Translations under genes and position numbers: made by a program
Origin: Calothrix parasitica NIES-267
GTDB lineage: Bacteria > Cyanobacteriota > Cyanobacteriia > Cyanobacteriales > Nostocaceae
NCBI RefSeq assembly: GCF_002368095.1
Contig: NZ_AP018227.1
Location: forward strand, 5,356,413 to 5,420,412
Direction of reading: 5' to 3'
DNA: 64,000 nucleotides
Shown: positions 30,942 to 39,353 of the stretch, piece after piece
How the letters are laid out: each line of letters starts with the position of its first letter
How positions within the stretch are numbered: position 1 is the first letter of the stretch
Notes under the pieces: model-generated
Told to the model about the DNA's origin: nothing
The model's database searches: none
Seen by the model: only the letters and a program-made list of their open reading frames with translations

Positions 30942-33900
30942 ACAATTACGTTACTTACTGCATGGTAATAAAGATAAATATGAAGATACTACAACTCCTT
31001 TATATAAAACTTCTGAGCAAAGCACACTATGGCAAAAACTAGGAAAACAAGTTTTACAGAAAACAAGTGAGGATTGGCGATTAATTGATTCATTACTTGT
31101 TGAGCATATTCCATCAGCAAAACATCAAATATTAGGCATAAGATTATTAAAACCAGAAGAAGTTATAAAGTTGATTGATGAGCTAGGAGCAGACTGCGTA
31201 GATGCTACCTCGTTAGAAGAGTCTGAGAGATATGAATTGTTGAATAAAATTCAGTATCTTGAAAATGAAGAATTGTGGAAAGATTTAAAGTTACACAAGA
31301 CTAGTAGCGGAGAGCTTGTAAATATTCAACCGGGAAAGACATATTTAGAAAATCCAATATATCCTTTACATGAGAAACTAACTCAACATATAGTTATTAT
31401 CCAAAAAATTAATAAATTGAGGCAAGATTATATTGATTTATGGACACAAGAAGCGTTAATCAATACTGCTTTAAATTTACAAAATCCGCATGATTATTGT
31501 GATTTAATTTTAGATGATTTGCAAAACTTATCTGCTTTAGATAAAAGTCAGTTGCAAAATACCTGTTGGTTAGTAGATAGAGATGGAAAAGCAATACGAC
31601 CGCAGGATATACTTAGATTACCAGAACAATTACAAAAACATTTATCTACTATTATTGAATTAAGTAAAGGTGAATATACAGAATTTTCATCTCTACCAGA
31701 ATATATACAAAAGCATCAGAATATAAAAAATCTTAAAAAATTATTTTCTCGCTGGGATGAAAATGATGTAATTAAATTTATTCTCGAACAATCTCAACCT
31801 CACTTACATTTTAATATCATTATTGATGCATTGGATAATTTATTTAATGTATCACAAAAACAATTATCTGAAATTAACTATAAGAGTTTAAATAAGCAAG
31901 CTTGGCTTGAAGATAAAGAGGGAAATGCAGTTTATCCCGAAGATGTACTTCATTATCCTTCTATTAAAGATGAAATTGAAGAATTATTACTACAAATTTC
32001 TAGCGATTATATATCATCTTCACAATTGAAACAGCAGATTCGTAATAATAGATGCTGGCAATGGTTAACAAAAAAGTTGTTTGTAACTAATGACAGAGTA
32101 TTACCAGTAATTGGCTCTCTTTTACAAGAAGCAGATGATTATCAATTAGGGGAATTTGAAATTGATGAATTTCCATTAGATGAACTATCTGAAGTATTTA
32201 AAAATATTGATGTTAGTTTCTTACCAGCTTGGAGTTTTGCTCGAAAACTTAGTTTAGATGATTTTAAACAATATCTATTACCAAATTTGCTGGGTAGACT
32301 GAATGAAGATAAATTAATTAATATTCTTAACAATATTAGCTTTAAAAATGAAAAACCAGAACAAATTACAATCGATATTTTTAATTATTACTTAACTTTA
32401 GCGGTCAATGATTATGATTTCGTCAATATTTTAAGAAAAATTCATTTACTTAATCGTCGTGCAACATGGGTAAATCCTAACAGATTGACTTGGGGAAAAA
32501 GAGAAAATCTTGATGTAGCTTATCTTCTTGATAGCGAACAAGAATCAATTATTTCTAGCTATTTAAATAATATTTATACGGAGAACCTACAAAATAGTCC
32601 GTATTTTTCTGAAACAGTGGCAGATGAAACTAATTATGATGTATTAGAAAATTATTTTAAGTCTTGGCAACAATACTGTCCTCCCGAACCAATAGGCGCG
32701 TTTTTAACTCTACTATACGGTGATGAAGGACGTGTTAGAAACCTTGCTCGTTTTTATTTAGGAAAACGAAACTTAGGTAAATTACGACAACGGCTATTAA
32801 ATAATACACCCAAACGTGCTTTTCATATTTGTGTAGGTAGAGCAGATAATCGTACCAGAAAAGTACAATCTATAACAGGAGAATCTTTTGAAGCCAGCCT
32901 TATAAATACTAATAGTCCTCCACATCTTTTTGTTAGTAGGCTGGCAATTAATACTACAGAACTTGAGCTATTACCTATTCAACCCCAAAATTTTCAATCA
33001 TCAGAACTAATAAATATTTTAAAAGAGTCTACAAAAAAAATATTGCAAGAAGTTTATCAAAGAAATACTTCTTCTATAAATTCAATTTGGCAAGATTTAA
33101 TTGAATCTGACCAGCTAGATATTCAAGTAGCAAAAAACTTTTTATTAGAAGGTGCGCCTTATGTAATGAGAATGTTGGGCGTACATGAATTTATTCCTTC
33201 AGTTCATAAAATTTTAAGTCATTGGGATGAATTATGTTCTGAAAAAGCAGAAATGAAACAGCAAAATCGCCCGACACAAAACATTGAAAAACGAATTGAT
33301 GATCTTGTTTTTCAGTTATCTAACCTATTAGAAGAGGAATCCCCTGACAGCGAAGATGTAAAAGAACAATTACTGAAAGCTGTACGAAAGAAGATAGATT
33401 CATTTGGTTATCAATATCAAAGTATTCCCTTTGAGTTATTTCAAAATGCTGATGACGCAGTAGTTGAGTGGCAGATTATGTCACAGAAGCAAGATTCCGA
33501 TAATTGTAGAAATAAATTCATTGTCAAATATGACGATAATAAAATTCAATTTATTCATGCAGGAAGACCTATTGGCTGCTTTCAACATCCCGATTATCCA
33601 GAAATACAGCATAAAGATAAAGGATTTCATCGTGATTTGCAAAAAATGTTAGCCTTTAATATTTCTGATAAAGGAGAAAGGGTAACGGGTAAATTTGGTT
33701 TAGGATTCAAAAGTATCTATCTAGTTTGTAAAAAACCTTATATCCTAAGCAAAAATTTGGGTTTTACAGTTGAAGGTGGATTGATACCCTCACGATTAAA
33801 TACACAAAAAGTTAATGAACTCCGAGAAGAATGCAACCGCTATATAGATTTATCCGACGCAACCATTATAGAGTTAAATATTGAAAATGAAGCATCTAAC

Positions 33901-36456
33901 GAAAAAGTACTAACACAATTTCAGTCTGTAGCTAATATATTATTAGTTTTTTCAAAAGCTATAAAAAAATATCAGTTCATTGATAGTCATAATCAAATAA
34001 TTAATTTGTCTTGGAATCCTACTTCTTTAATGAATATTCCAGAAGTAGAAATAGGTAAATATCAAAATACTAGCGATATTCGAGAATCTCTATTGTTATG
34101 TCTAAAAACTGATGCAGATGCTAAAGCCAGTTTAGTTATAGGTATGACTGAAAAAGATGGTCAGATTGAGAATACTTTACCTAAAGATACTCCTACTTTT
34201 TGGGTGACAGCACCTACATTAGAAAAACTATTTCTAGGTTTTGCAATTAATGCTGATTTTGATGTTACTACTGGTAGGGAAAGTTTAGTTAAATCTTCAT
34301 TGCGTAACCGCGAGTTAGCGCAAAAAATAGGTAAAAATCTAGGAAAAATTCTACGCAATATTTTCGACGCAAGCAAAGATAACTGGAAAGCTTTTACAAA
34401 TGTTCTTGGTTTTAGAAACATTGATGAATATGAGTTTTGGGATTTTCTATGGAAAGAATTAGCAGTTAGTTGGCAAAAACAAGAACATAGTGAAGGAATT
34501 GATATTATCAAGAATATGTTGGCGAGTAACAATCACGCTATGGGATATCTTATTACAGCTTGCCCAGCTTTACCTAGTGGCTTATATGGCTTACACCGCC
34601 AACTTATTTCGCTCTATAAGATTAAGTATAAAGTTATAGGTAAACTCTCAGAAGAAAAAACTTTTTTACAAGTCGCGACGTGGACTAGTTTTCAGCAGCA
34701 GTGTAAAAACAATTTCATTATTGATAAAAAATGGGACGAAGTAAGTAAACTATTAAGTCCAGACTTTGTTAGACAGCATTATGAGGTAAATGATTTACGG
34801 CTTCTCGATGTATTAAAAAATGAGATAGGAAGTAATGAACCAAGAGTAACACCAGCCCAAGCAATGTATATAGGTAAGCTGATTACACCAGTATTTTTAA
34901 ATAGTTCTAATAAAGAATATGAGCTTCGTCAACTCCATATTTTTTTAGAAAAAATAAACTTTCTATCTAAAACTGGTAATTATCTACCATGTCAGCAACT
35001 GTTAGTTAGTGATTCTAATAATATTGAGGAAAAACGACTAGTTAATTTTGCATATGATAGTCGTATTCTTCATCCCGACTACGAAGATAGTGCTTTAGAA
35101 TTTTTCTATGCTTGTCGTTTCAGAAGAGATACTATTCCGAAAGAAGAAATTGCTAAATGGGCACTGCAAGCAAAAAGTAACGAACAGTGCAAAGCCGTAC
35201 ACATCTATCTTTTGGAAGGAGAAAAAAGGGAAGAAATTGCGCCTTTATTATACTCTAATCGTCAAAACTCTTGGTTCGCAAACGATAAAAGTATTTTAGA
35301 CATACTCGAATATATGGTGCTAATTAATATTGAAAAAGAAAAATTTATTAGTGAATCCAATTCTTTAGAAGCAAGTACTATAGATTTTGAGGAAATAGAA
35401 TCTAATAATCCATTATTAGAAATTCATACCAACTGTACGAGAAATGATTTCGATTTAGCGCGGTCGCCACAAGATATAGAAGAATTTGCCAAGATGCTCT
35501 TAACTGGATTTGAAATTCAGGATTCCCCGTGGAAAGGATATGTATACCACTTCACTCATGTAGAGAATGCAGTTTCAATCCTTGAAGAAGAGAAGCTAAA
35601 ATCAAGAAACAGTTGTCATCAATTTAGCGATTCAGCAGGTGTAAATCTCATAGCTAATACTCGTGAAGATGTCAAAAAATTTGCACGCTTTTATTTTCGA
35701 CCAAAAACTCCTACTCAATGGCATAACGAGGGACTAGGGAAACGTAAAGGAAGCATTTATGCTCTTTGTCCAGTACCAATTTTCTTTCGTTTTAACCTGA
35801 AACGAATTTTAGAAACACATCATAGTAAATGCGCTGTAAGTAATGGCAATCTTGCAGCTAATAGTTTTTATTATGGCAATAGTAAAACTTTTGTAGAGCA
35901 ATTTTTTGATTTCGGTAATGTTTACTCTACACTACCTAATGTTGGAAAAGAGACTTTTCTCAGGGCATCTCAACAAGAATTTATAGTGCATAACTATCTT
36001 AATTTTTCTGAATTAAATTTAGACGATATAAGTATCATCTGCCGCACACATCAAGACAAAGAAACGTTACTAAATCTTATTGGTAGAGAATCAAAATATG
36101 CCAGTCGTGTATTTAAGGAACGAGAAATTGTTGAGAATAGTAGCCTGTTTAATAATGACAATCCTTATATCTCAATTAATGATAAGGTAAATTTCATCGA
36201 TATTCAGATTGATAAATATGATGAATACAATATAAATGGGAATTTAATACTTAAACTAACAGAGCAACAACCATTTGAGAGTGAAATAATTTCTTCATAT
36301 GAAGACATTTCAAGGATTAAACTAGGAGAATTAGTTAGTATTATTTCATCCCGACATCTTAAGTTAAAATGTAAATCGAATACTTGTATAAAAGTTTGTT
36401 TTGAAGAAAACGGTAAAGAGTGGTTAGTTTACACAAATGAGTCTAGACATTATTAA
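30934..36456 (+). CDS. Sacsin-type GHKL ATPase fused to a DarT-like DNA ADP-ribosyltransferase
   Basis: 1840 residues in three parts. Residues 1-~800 (LRYLLHGNKDKYED start) are helical and sacsin-like. Residues ~832-930 form a second Bergerat site: IPFELFQNADDAV, QFIHAGRPIGCF and TGKFGLGFKSIYLV. Residues ~1530-1700 match DarT (DUF4433): YVYHFTHVENAVSILEEEKL (NAD-binding His), FARFYFRPKTPTQW, and QEFIVHNYL with the catalytic-type Glu. DarT enzymes ADP-ribosylate thymidines in single-stranded DNA. About 130 unassigned residues follow. The stop lies 20 bp inside the DarG-like gene. I infer an ATPase-regulated toxin, perhaps released by infection. The DarT call is strong; the gating idea is inference. 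Confidence 0.85.
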   Translation: MSKQLRYLLHGNKDKYEDTTTPLYKTSEQSTLWQKLGKQVLQKTSEDWRLIDSLLVEHIPSAKHQILGIRLLKPEEVIKLIDELGADCVDATSLEESERYELLNKIQYLENEELWKDLKLHKTSSGELVNIQPGKTYLENPIYPLHEKLTQHIVIIQKINKLRQDYIDLWTQEALINTALNLQNPHDYCDLILDDLQNLSALDKSQLQNTCWLVDRDGKAIRPQDILRLPEQLQKHLSTIIELSKGEYTEFSSLPEYIQKHQNIKNLKKLFSRWDENDVIKFILEQSQPHLHFNIIIDALDNLFNVSQKQLSEINYKSLNKQAWLEDKEGNAVYPEDVLHYPSIKDEIEELLLQISSDYISSSQLKQQIRNNRCWQWLTKKLFVTNDRVLPVIGSLLQEADDYQLGEFEIDEFPLDELSEVFKNIDVSFLPAWSFARKLSLDDFKQYLLPNLLGRLNEDKLINILNNISFKNEKPEQITIDIFNYYLTLAVNDYDFVNILRKIHLLNRRATWVNPNRLTWGKRENLDVAYLLDSEQESIISSYLNNIYTENLQNSPYFSETVADETNYDVLENYFKSWQQYCPPEPIGAFLTLLYGDEGRVRNLARFYLGKRNLGKLRQRLLNNTPKRAFHICVGRADNRTRKVQSITGESFEASLINTNSPPHLFVSRLAINTTELELLPIQPQNFQSSELINILKESTKKILQEVYQRNTSSINSIWQDLIESDQLDIQVAKNFLLEGAPYVMRMLGVHEFIPSVHKILSHWDELCSEKAEMKQQNRPTQNIEKRIDDLVFQLSNLLEEESPDSEDVKEQLLKAVRKKIDSFGYQYQSIPFELFQNADDAVVEWQIMSQKQDSDNCRNKFIVKYDDNKIQFIHAGRPIGCFQHPDYPEIQHKDKGFHRDLQKMLAFNISDKGERVTGKFGLGFKSIYLVCKKPYILSKNLGFTVEGGLIPSRLNTQKVNELREECNRYIDLSDATIIELNIENEASNEKVLTQFQSVANILLVFSKAIKKYQFIDSHNQIINLSWNPTSLMNIPEVEIGKYQNTSDIRESLLLCLKTDADAKASLVIGMTEKDGQIENTLPKDTPTFWVTAPTLEKLFLGFAINADFDVTTGRESLVKSSLRNRELAQKIGKNLGKILRNIFDASKDNWKAFTNVLGFRNIDEYEFWDFLWKELAVSWQKQEHSEGIDIIKNMLASNNHAMGYLITACPALPSGLYGLHRQLISLYKIKYKVIGKLSEEKTFLQVATWTSFQQQCKNNFIIDKKWDEVSKLLSPDFVRQHYEVNDLRLLDVLKNEIGSNEPRVTPAQAMYIGKLITPVFLNSSNKEYELRQLHIFLEKINFLSKTGNYLPCQQLLVSDSNNIEEKRLVNFAYDSRILHPDYEDSALEFFYACRFRRDTIPKEEIAKWALQAKSNEQCKAVHIYLLEGEKREEIAPLLYSNRQNSWFANDKSILDILEYMVLINIEKEKFISESNSLEASTIDFEEIESNNPLLEIHTNCTRNDFDLARSPQDIEEFAKMLLTGFEIQDSPWKGYVYHFTHVENAVSILEEEKLKSRNSCHQFSDSAGVNLIANTREDVKKFARFYFRPKTPTQWHNEGLGKRKGSIYALCPVPIFFRFNLKRILETHHSKCAVSNGNLAANSFYYGNSKTFVEQFFDFGNVYSTLPNVGKETFLRASQQEFIVHNYLNFSELNLDDISIICRTHQDKETLLNLIGRESKYASRVFKEREIVENSSLFNNDNPYISINDKVNFIDIQIDKYDEYNINGNLILKLTEQQPFESEIISSYEDISRIKLGELVSIISSRHLKLKCKSNTCIKVCFEENGKEWLVYTNESRHY

Positions 36457-37102
36457 AGGAAACTTATTTACTTCAAATTGCCAAACACTCGTAAACACAG
36501 TCAATTGTGTGGGGGTAATGGGTGCTGGTATTGCATTAGAATTTCGTTTAAGATATCCACAGATGTATGAGCGTTATGTAGAAATATGTAATTCTAACCT
36601 CTTAGATATTGGTAAACTGTGGCTATATAAATCAGAACACCGCTGGGTTCTTAATTTCCCTACTAAAAAACATTGGAAGCGAGCATCAAAAATAGAATTT
36701 TTACAACTAGGCTTACAAAAATTTGTAGATACTTATGAAAAAAAAGGTATAACTTCCATAGCTTTTCCACTTTTAGGAAGTCTCAACGGAGGAATTTCTG
36801 AAAATGAATCTTTGGAAATTATGACAAAGTATTTATATAAATGTGATGATATAAAAATTGAGATATATATTTACGAAGCAAATTCACTAGACGATATATT
36901 TCATCAACTAAAAACTCGTTTTCTTTCGCTTTCTGATAAAGAAATTTTAAACTTGACTGGCTTACAGAAAATATATTTAACAAGAGTTAAAGACGTAATG
37001 CAGGATGATAGTATATGTAGTCTTTCCCAATTTATATCAGTTAAAGGTATTGGGATTAATACGGTACAGAAAGCTTTGCTTATTATTAATGCAAATAAAT
37101 AA
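36437..37102 (+). CDS. DarG-like macro-domain antitoxin with C-terminal HhH
   Basis: 221 residues. The macro domain (1-~155) has IIKGNLFTSNCQTLVNTVNC and GVMGAGIALEFRLRYPQMYERY, and WVLNFPTKKHWKRASKIEF near residue 70. The NFPTK-HW segment is the one carrying the lysine linked to de-ADP-ribosylation of DNA in studied DarG proteins. DarG normally removes the ADP-ribose added by DarT and also binds the toxin through a C-terminal domain. Here that domain is replaced by ~65 residues ending in a helix-hairpin-helix (FISVKGIGINTVQKALLIIN, ~199), a typical DNA-backbone binder. The start overlaps the toxin gene by 20 bp, as expected of a toxin/antitoxin pair. Confidence 0.87.
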   Translation: MSLDIIKGNLFTSNCQTLVNTVNCVGVMGAGIALEFRLRYPQMYERYVEICNSNLLDIGKLWLYKSEHRWVLNFPTKKHWKRASKIEFLQLGLQKFVDTYEKKGITSIAFPLLGSLNGGISENESLEIMTKYLYKCDDIKIEIYIYEANSLDDIFHQLKTRFLSLSDKEILNLTGLQKIYLTRVKDVMQDDSICSLSQFISVKGIGINTVQKALLIINANK

Positions 37103-37249
37103 TAATTGCGATTATATTGAGTTATAGATTAATCAAAATCAACTATTAATTATTATTTAAATCATAAGAAAATTAGCAACAATTATTTTTATAATACTTA
37201 TCTATAGGTAAAGAGGTTAATAAAGCTTTGATAAAACAATGTATTACAG

Positions 37250-39319
37250 CTAATTAAGACCCAAAGCACCCGCTATCTTTGGATTATAAGTTAGTAATTT
37301 CAATATCTCTACAACTGGAACTTTCGCTTCATTCATTGAAATAACTTGCTCCTTGAAGCGCGAACGCACATAAGTCTTTCCTCTTTTACCTCTATATTCC
37401 CACTCGAAGTAAAGCTGTTTGACTGGCTTCTTCTTGGTGCTATTAGCATTTGCATAACCCCAGGAAATATTACCGCTACCCTCACCACGTTTACGGTAGG
37501 TGCTGGGGGAATTGGTAGGCGATATGTTTTCCCCTAGCACCTGGTCATCATTACTTACTTGAGCATTTGAAATAGTTGATATTGATGAACTATTATCCGG
37601 GGTTCGGCTTTCACCTTCTATCCGAGTGCTAGGGGAATTGTTAAGTGATATATTTCCCCCTAGCACCTGGTTATCATTACTTATTTGAGTATTTGCATGA
37701 ATTAATTTTGATGAATTATTATCTAGGGTTTGGCTTTCACCTTCTAACCGAGTGCTAGGGGAATTGTTATGTGATATGTTTCCCCCTAGCACCTGGTCGT
37801 CATTACTTAGTTGAGTATTTGAAAGAATTGATGTGGATAAACTATTGTCGAGGGTTTGGCTTTCATCTTCTATCCGGGTGCTAGGGGAATTGGTAGGTGA
37901 TATGTTTCCCCCTAGCACCTGGTCATCATTACTTAGTTGAGTATTTGCATGACTCAATTTTGATGAACTATTTCGGTAGTTTTGACTTTCACCTTCTATT
38001 TGAGTGCTAGGGGAATTGTTAAGTGATATATTTCCCCCTAGCACCTGGTTATCATTACTTAGTTGAGTATTTGAAAGAGTTGATGTTGATGAACTATTGT
38101 CCGGGGTTTGGCTCTTATCTTCTAACCGGGTGCTAGGGGAATTGTTAGGTAATATGTTTCCCCCTAGCACCTGGTCGTCATTACTTACTTGAGTATTTGA
38201 AAGAATTGATGTGGATGAACTATTATCCGGGGTTTGGTTCCTATCTTCTATCCGGGTGCTAGGGGAATTGTTAGGTAATATATTTACCCCTAGCACCTTG
38301 TCATCATTACTTACTTGAGTATTTGAAAGAGTTGATGTTGATGAACTATTGTCCGGAGTTTGGCTCTTATCTTCTAACCGGGTGCTAGGGGAATTGTTAG
38401 GTAATATGTTTCCCCCTAGCACCTGGTCGTCATTACTTACTTGAGTATTTGAAAGAATTGATGTGGATGAACTATTATCCGGGGTTTGGCTTTCACCTTC
38501 TATTCGAGTGCTAGGGGAATTGGTAGGTGATATATTTCCCCCTAGCACCTGGTTATCATTACTTACTTGAGTATTTGCATAACTTAAATTTGATGAACTA
38601 TTGTCCGGGGTTTGGCTTTCACCTTCTATCCGGGTGCTAGGGGAATCGTTAGGTGATATGTTTTCCCCTAGCACCTCGTTATTATAATCAGGGGGAATTG
38701 GAAAATAAACCACTCCATAATCTTCAAATACTTCCCTGAATTTCTGCCAATTATTACCCCAATAAAGCAATACATGAGACTGTCTTGCAGATGATTTAGG
38801 TTTGTAGTCTTGTCCTAAAAACTTAATTCTCCCCTTCCAAAAACATACTGGTTGAGTTTTCAAAACTGGAGATAACCAATTGGTATCCGTAGCAGCAGGT
38901 ACAAGAGCAATTGCTTCATCCACATTACCCATTTCAAATTCTAGTTGCAGTTTCTTCATCCAAACACCAGGATGCGAGTATGGAGGATTAATATAAACTT
39001 TTCCGAACCAAGGCTGTTCCAAACCATTATCATTAAAGGTGTAATGCTTTACTGCTGGTATGTGTTGTCCATCATCCGCGCAAGGGTCAAGATTTATTTC
39101 TCCCAAAACCTGGATAATTAATTCAACAATATGAGGTGGAGAATACCAACAGTCTGTTTTATTGCTACGTGCTGTTTCTTTTGTAGAAGTTTTATAGTTT
39201 TTTTCTGGAAAAGCAGAACCATCGTCCCAAGCAGAATCATACTTCACACCATCCCAATCACCTTTATGGTTTTGTGAATCTGGGGCACGATATTGCTCGA
39301 TATCAAAAAGCATGGTCAT
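37250..39319 (-). CDS. Phage-type N6-adenine methyltransferase with a long repeat insert
   Basis: 689 residues. Residues ~55-200 match the phage Dam family (PF05869-like): TDCWYSPPHIVELIIQ, INLDPCAD, VYINPPYSHPGVWM (NPPY catalytic motif, ~107) and FWKGRIKFLG. From ~210 to ~610 come nine full and one partial 42-residue repeats of the type QVLGGNISPNNSPSTRIEG plus a Ser/Asn-rich linker. The last ~80 residues (LYFEWEYRGKRGKTYVRSRF...) look like a small basic DNA-binding module. No restriction nuclease is adjacent, so it is an orphan methylase. The repeats separate the catalytic domain from the basic tail and probably act as a flexible linker. The DNA of each repeat carries a hairpin. Confidence 0.85.
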   Translation of the reverse strand: MTMLFDIEQYRAPDSQNHKGDWDGVKYDSAWDDGSAFPEKNYKTSTKETARSNKTDCWYSPPHIVELIIQVLGEINLDPCADDGQHIPAVKHYTFNDNGLEQPWFGKVYINPPYSHPGVWMKKLQLEFEMGNVDEAIALVPAATDTNWLSPVLKTQPVCFWKGRIKFLGQDYKPKSSARQSHVLLYWGNNWQKFREVFEDYGVVYFPIPPDYNNEVLGENISPNDSPSTRIEGESQTPDNSSSNLSYANTQVSNDNQVLGGNISPTNSPSTRIEGESQTPDNSSSTSILSNTQVSNDDQVLGGNILPNNSPSTRLEDKSQTPDNSSSTSTLSNTQVSNDDKVLGVNILPNNSPSTRIEDRNQTPDNSSSTSILSNTQVSNDDQVLGGNILPNNSPSTRLEDKSQTPDNSSSTSTLSNTQLSNDNQVLGGNISLNNSPSTQIEGESQNYRNSSSKLSHANTQLSNDDQVLGGNISPTNSPSTRIEDESQTLDNSLSTSILSNTQLSNDDQVLGGNISHNNSPSTRLEGESQTLDNNSSKLIHANTQISNDNQVLGGNISLNNSPSTRIEGESRTPDNSSSISTISNAQVSNDDQVLGENISPTNSPSTYRKRGEGSGNISWGYANANSTKKKPVKQLYFEWEYRGKRGKTYVRSRFKEQVISMNEAKVPVVEILKLLTYNPKIAGALGLN
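37499..38690. repeat. Ten-copy tandem repeat, 126-bp period, each unit with a hairpin
   Basis: GTGCTAGGGG (GTGCTGGGGG in the first copy) occurs exactly at 37500, 37626, 37752, 37878, 38004, 38130, 38256, 38382, 38508 and 38634. Each is followed ~15-20 bases later by its inverted partner CCCCTAGCAC, making a stem of about 12 bp (GGTGCTAGGGGAA / TTCCCC-CTAGCACC). The period is a multiple of three and no copy breaks the reading frame. The units differ by scattered substitutions, so expansion was not a single recent event. Confidence 0.95.
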
Positions 39320-39353
39320 TGTCAGCTTCTCTTCGTTTTTATATTAAATAGAT

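Noticed and set aside
37499-38690. The regularly spaced palindromic repeats as a CRISPR array
   Set aside because: The 126-bp period is far too long, the sequence between the hairpins is itself repeated rather than unique, there are no cas genes, and the reading frame is kept throughout.
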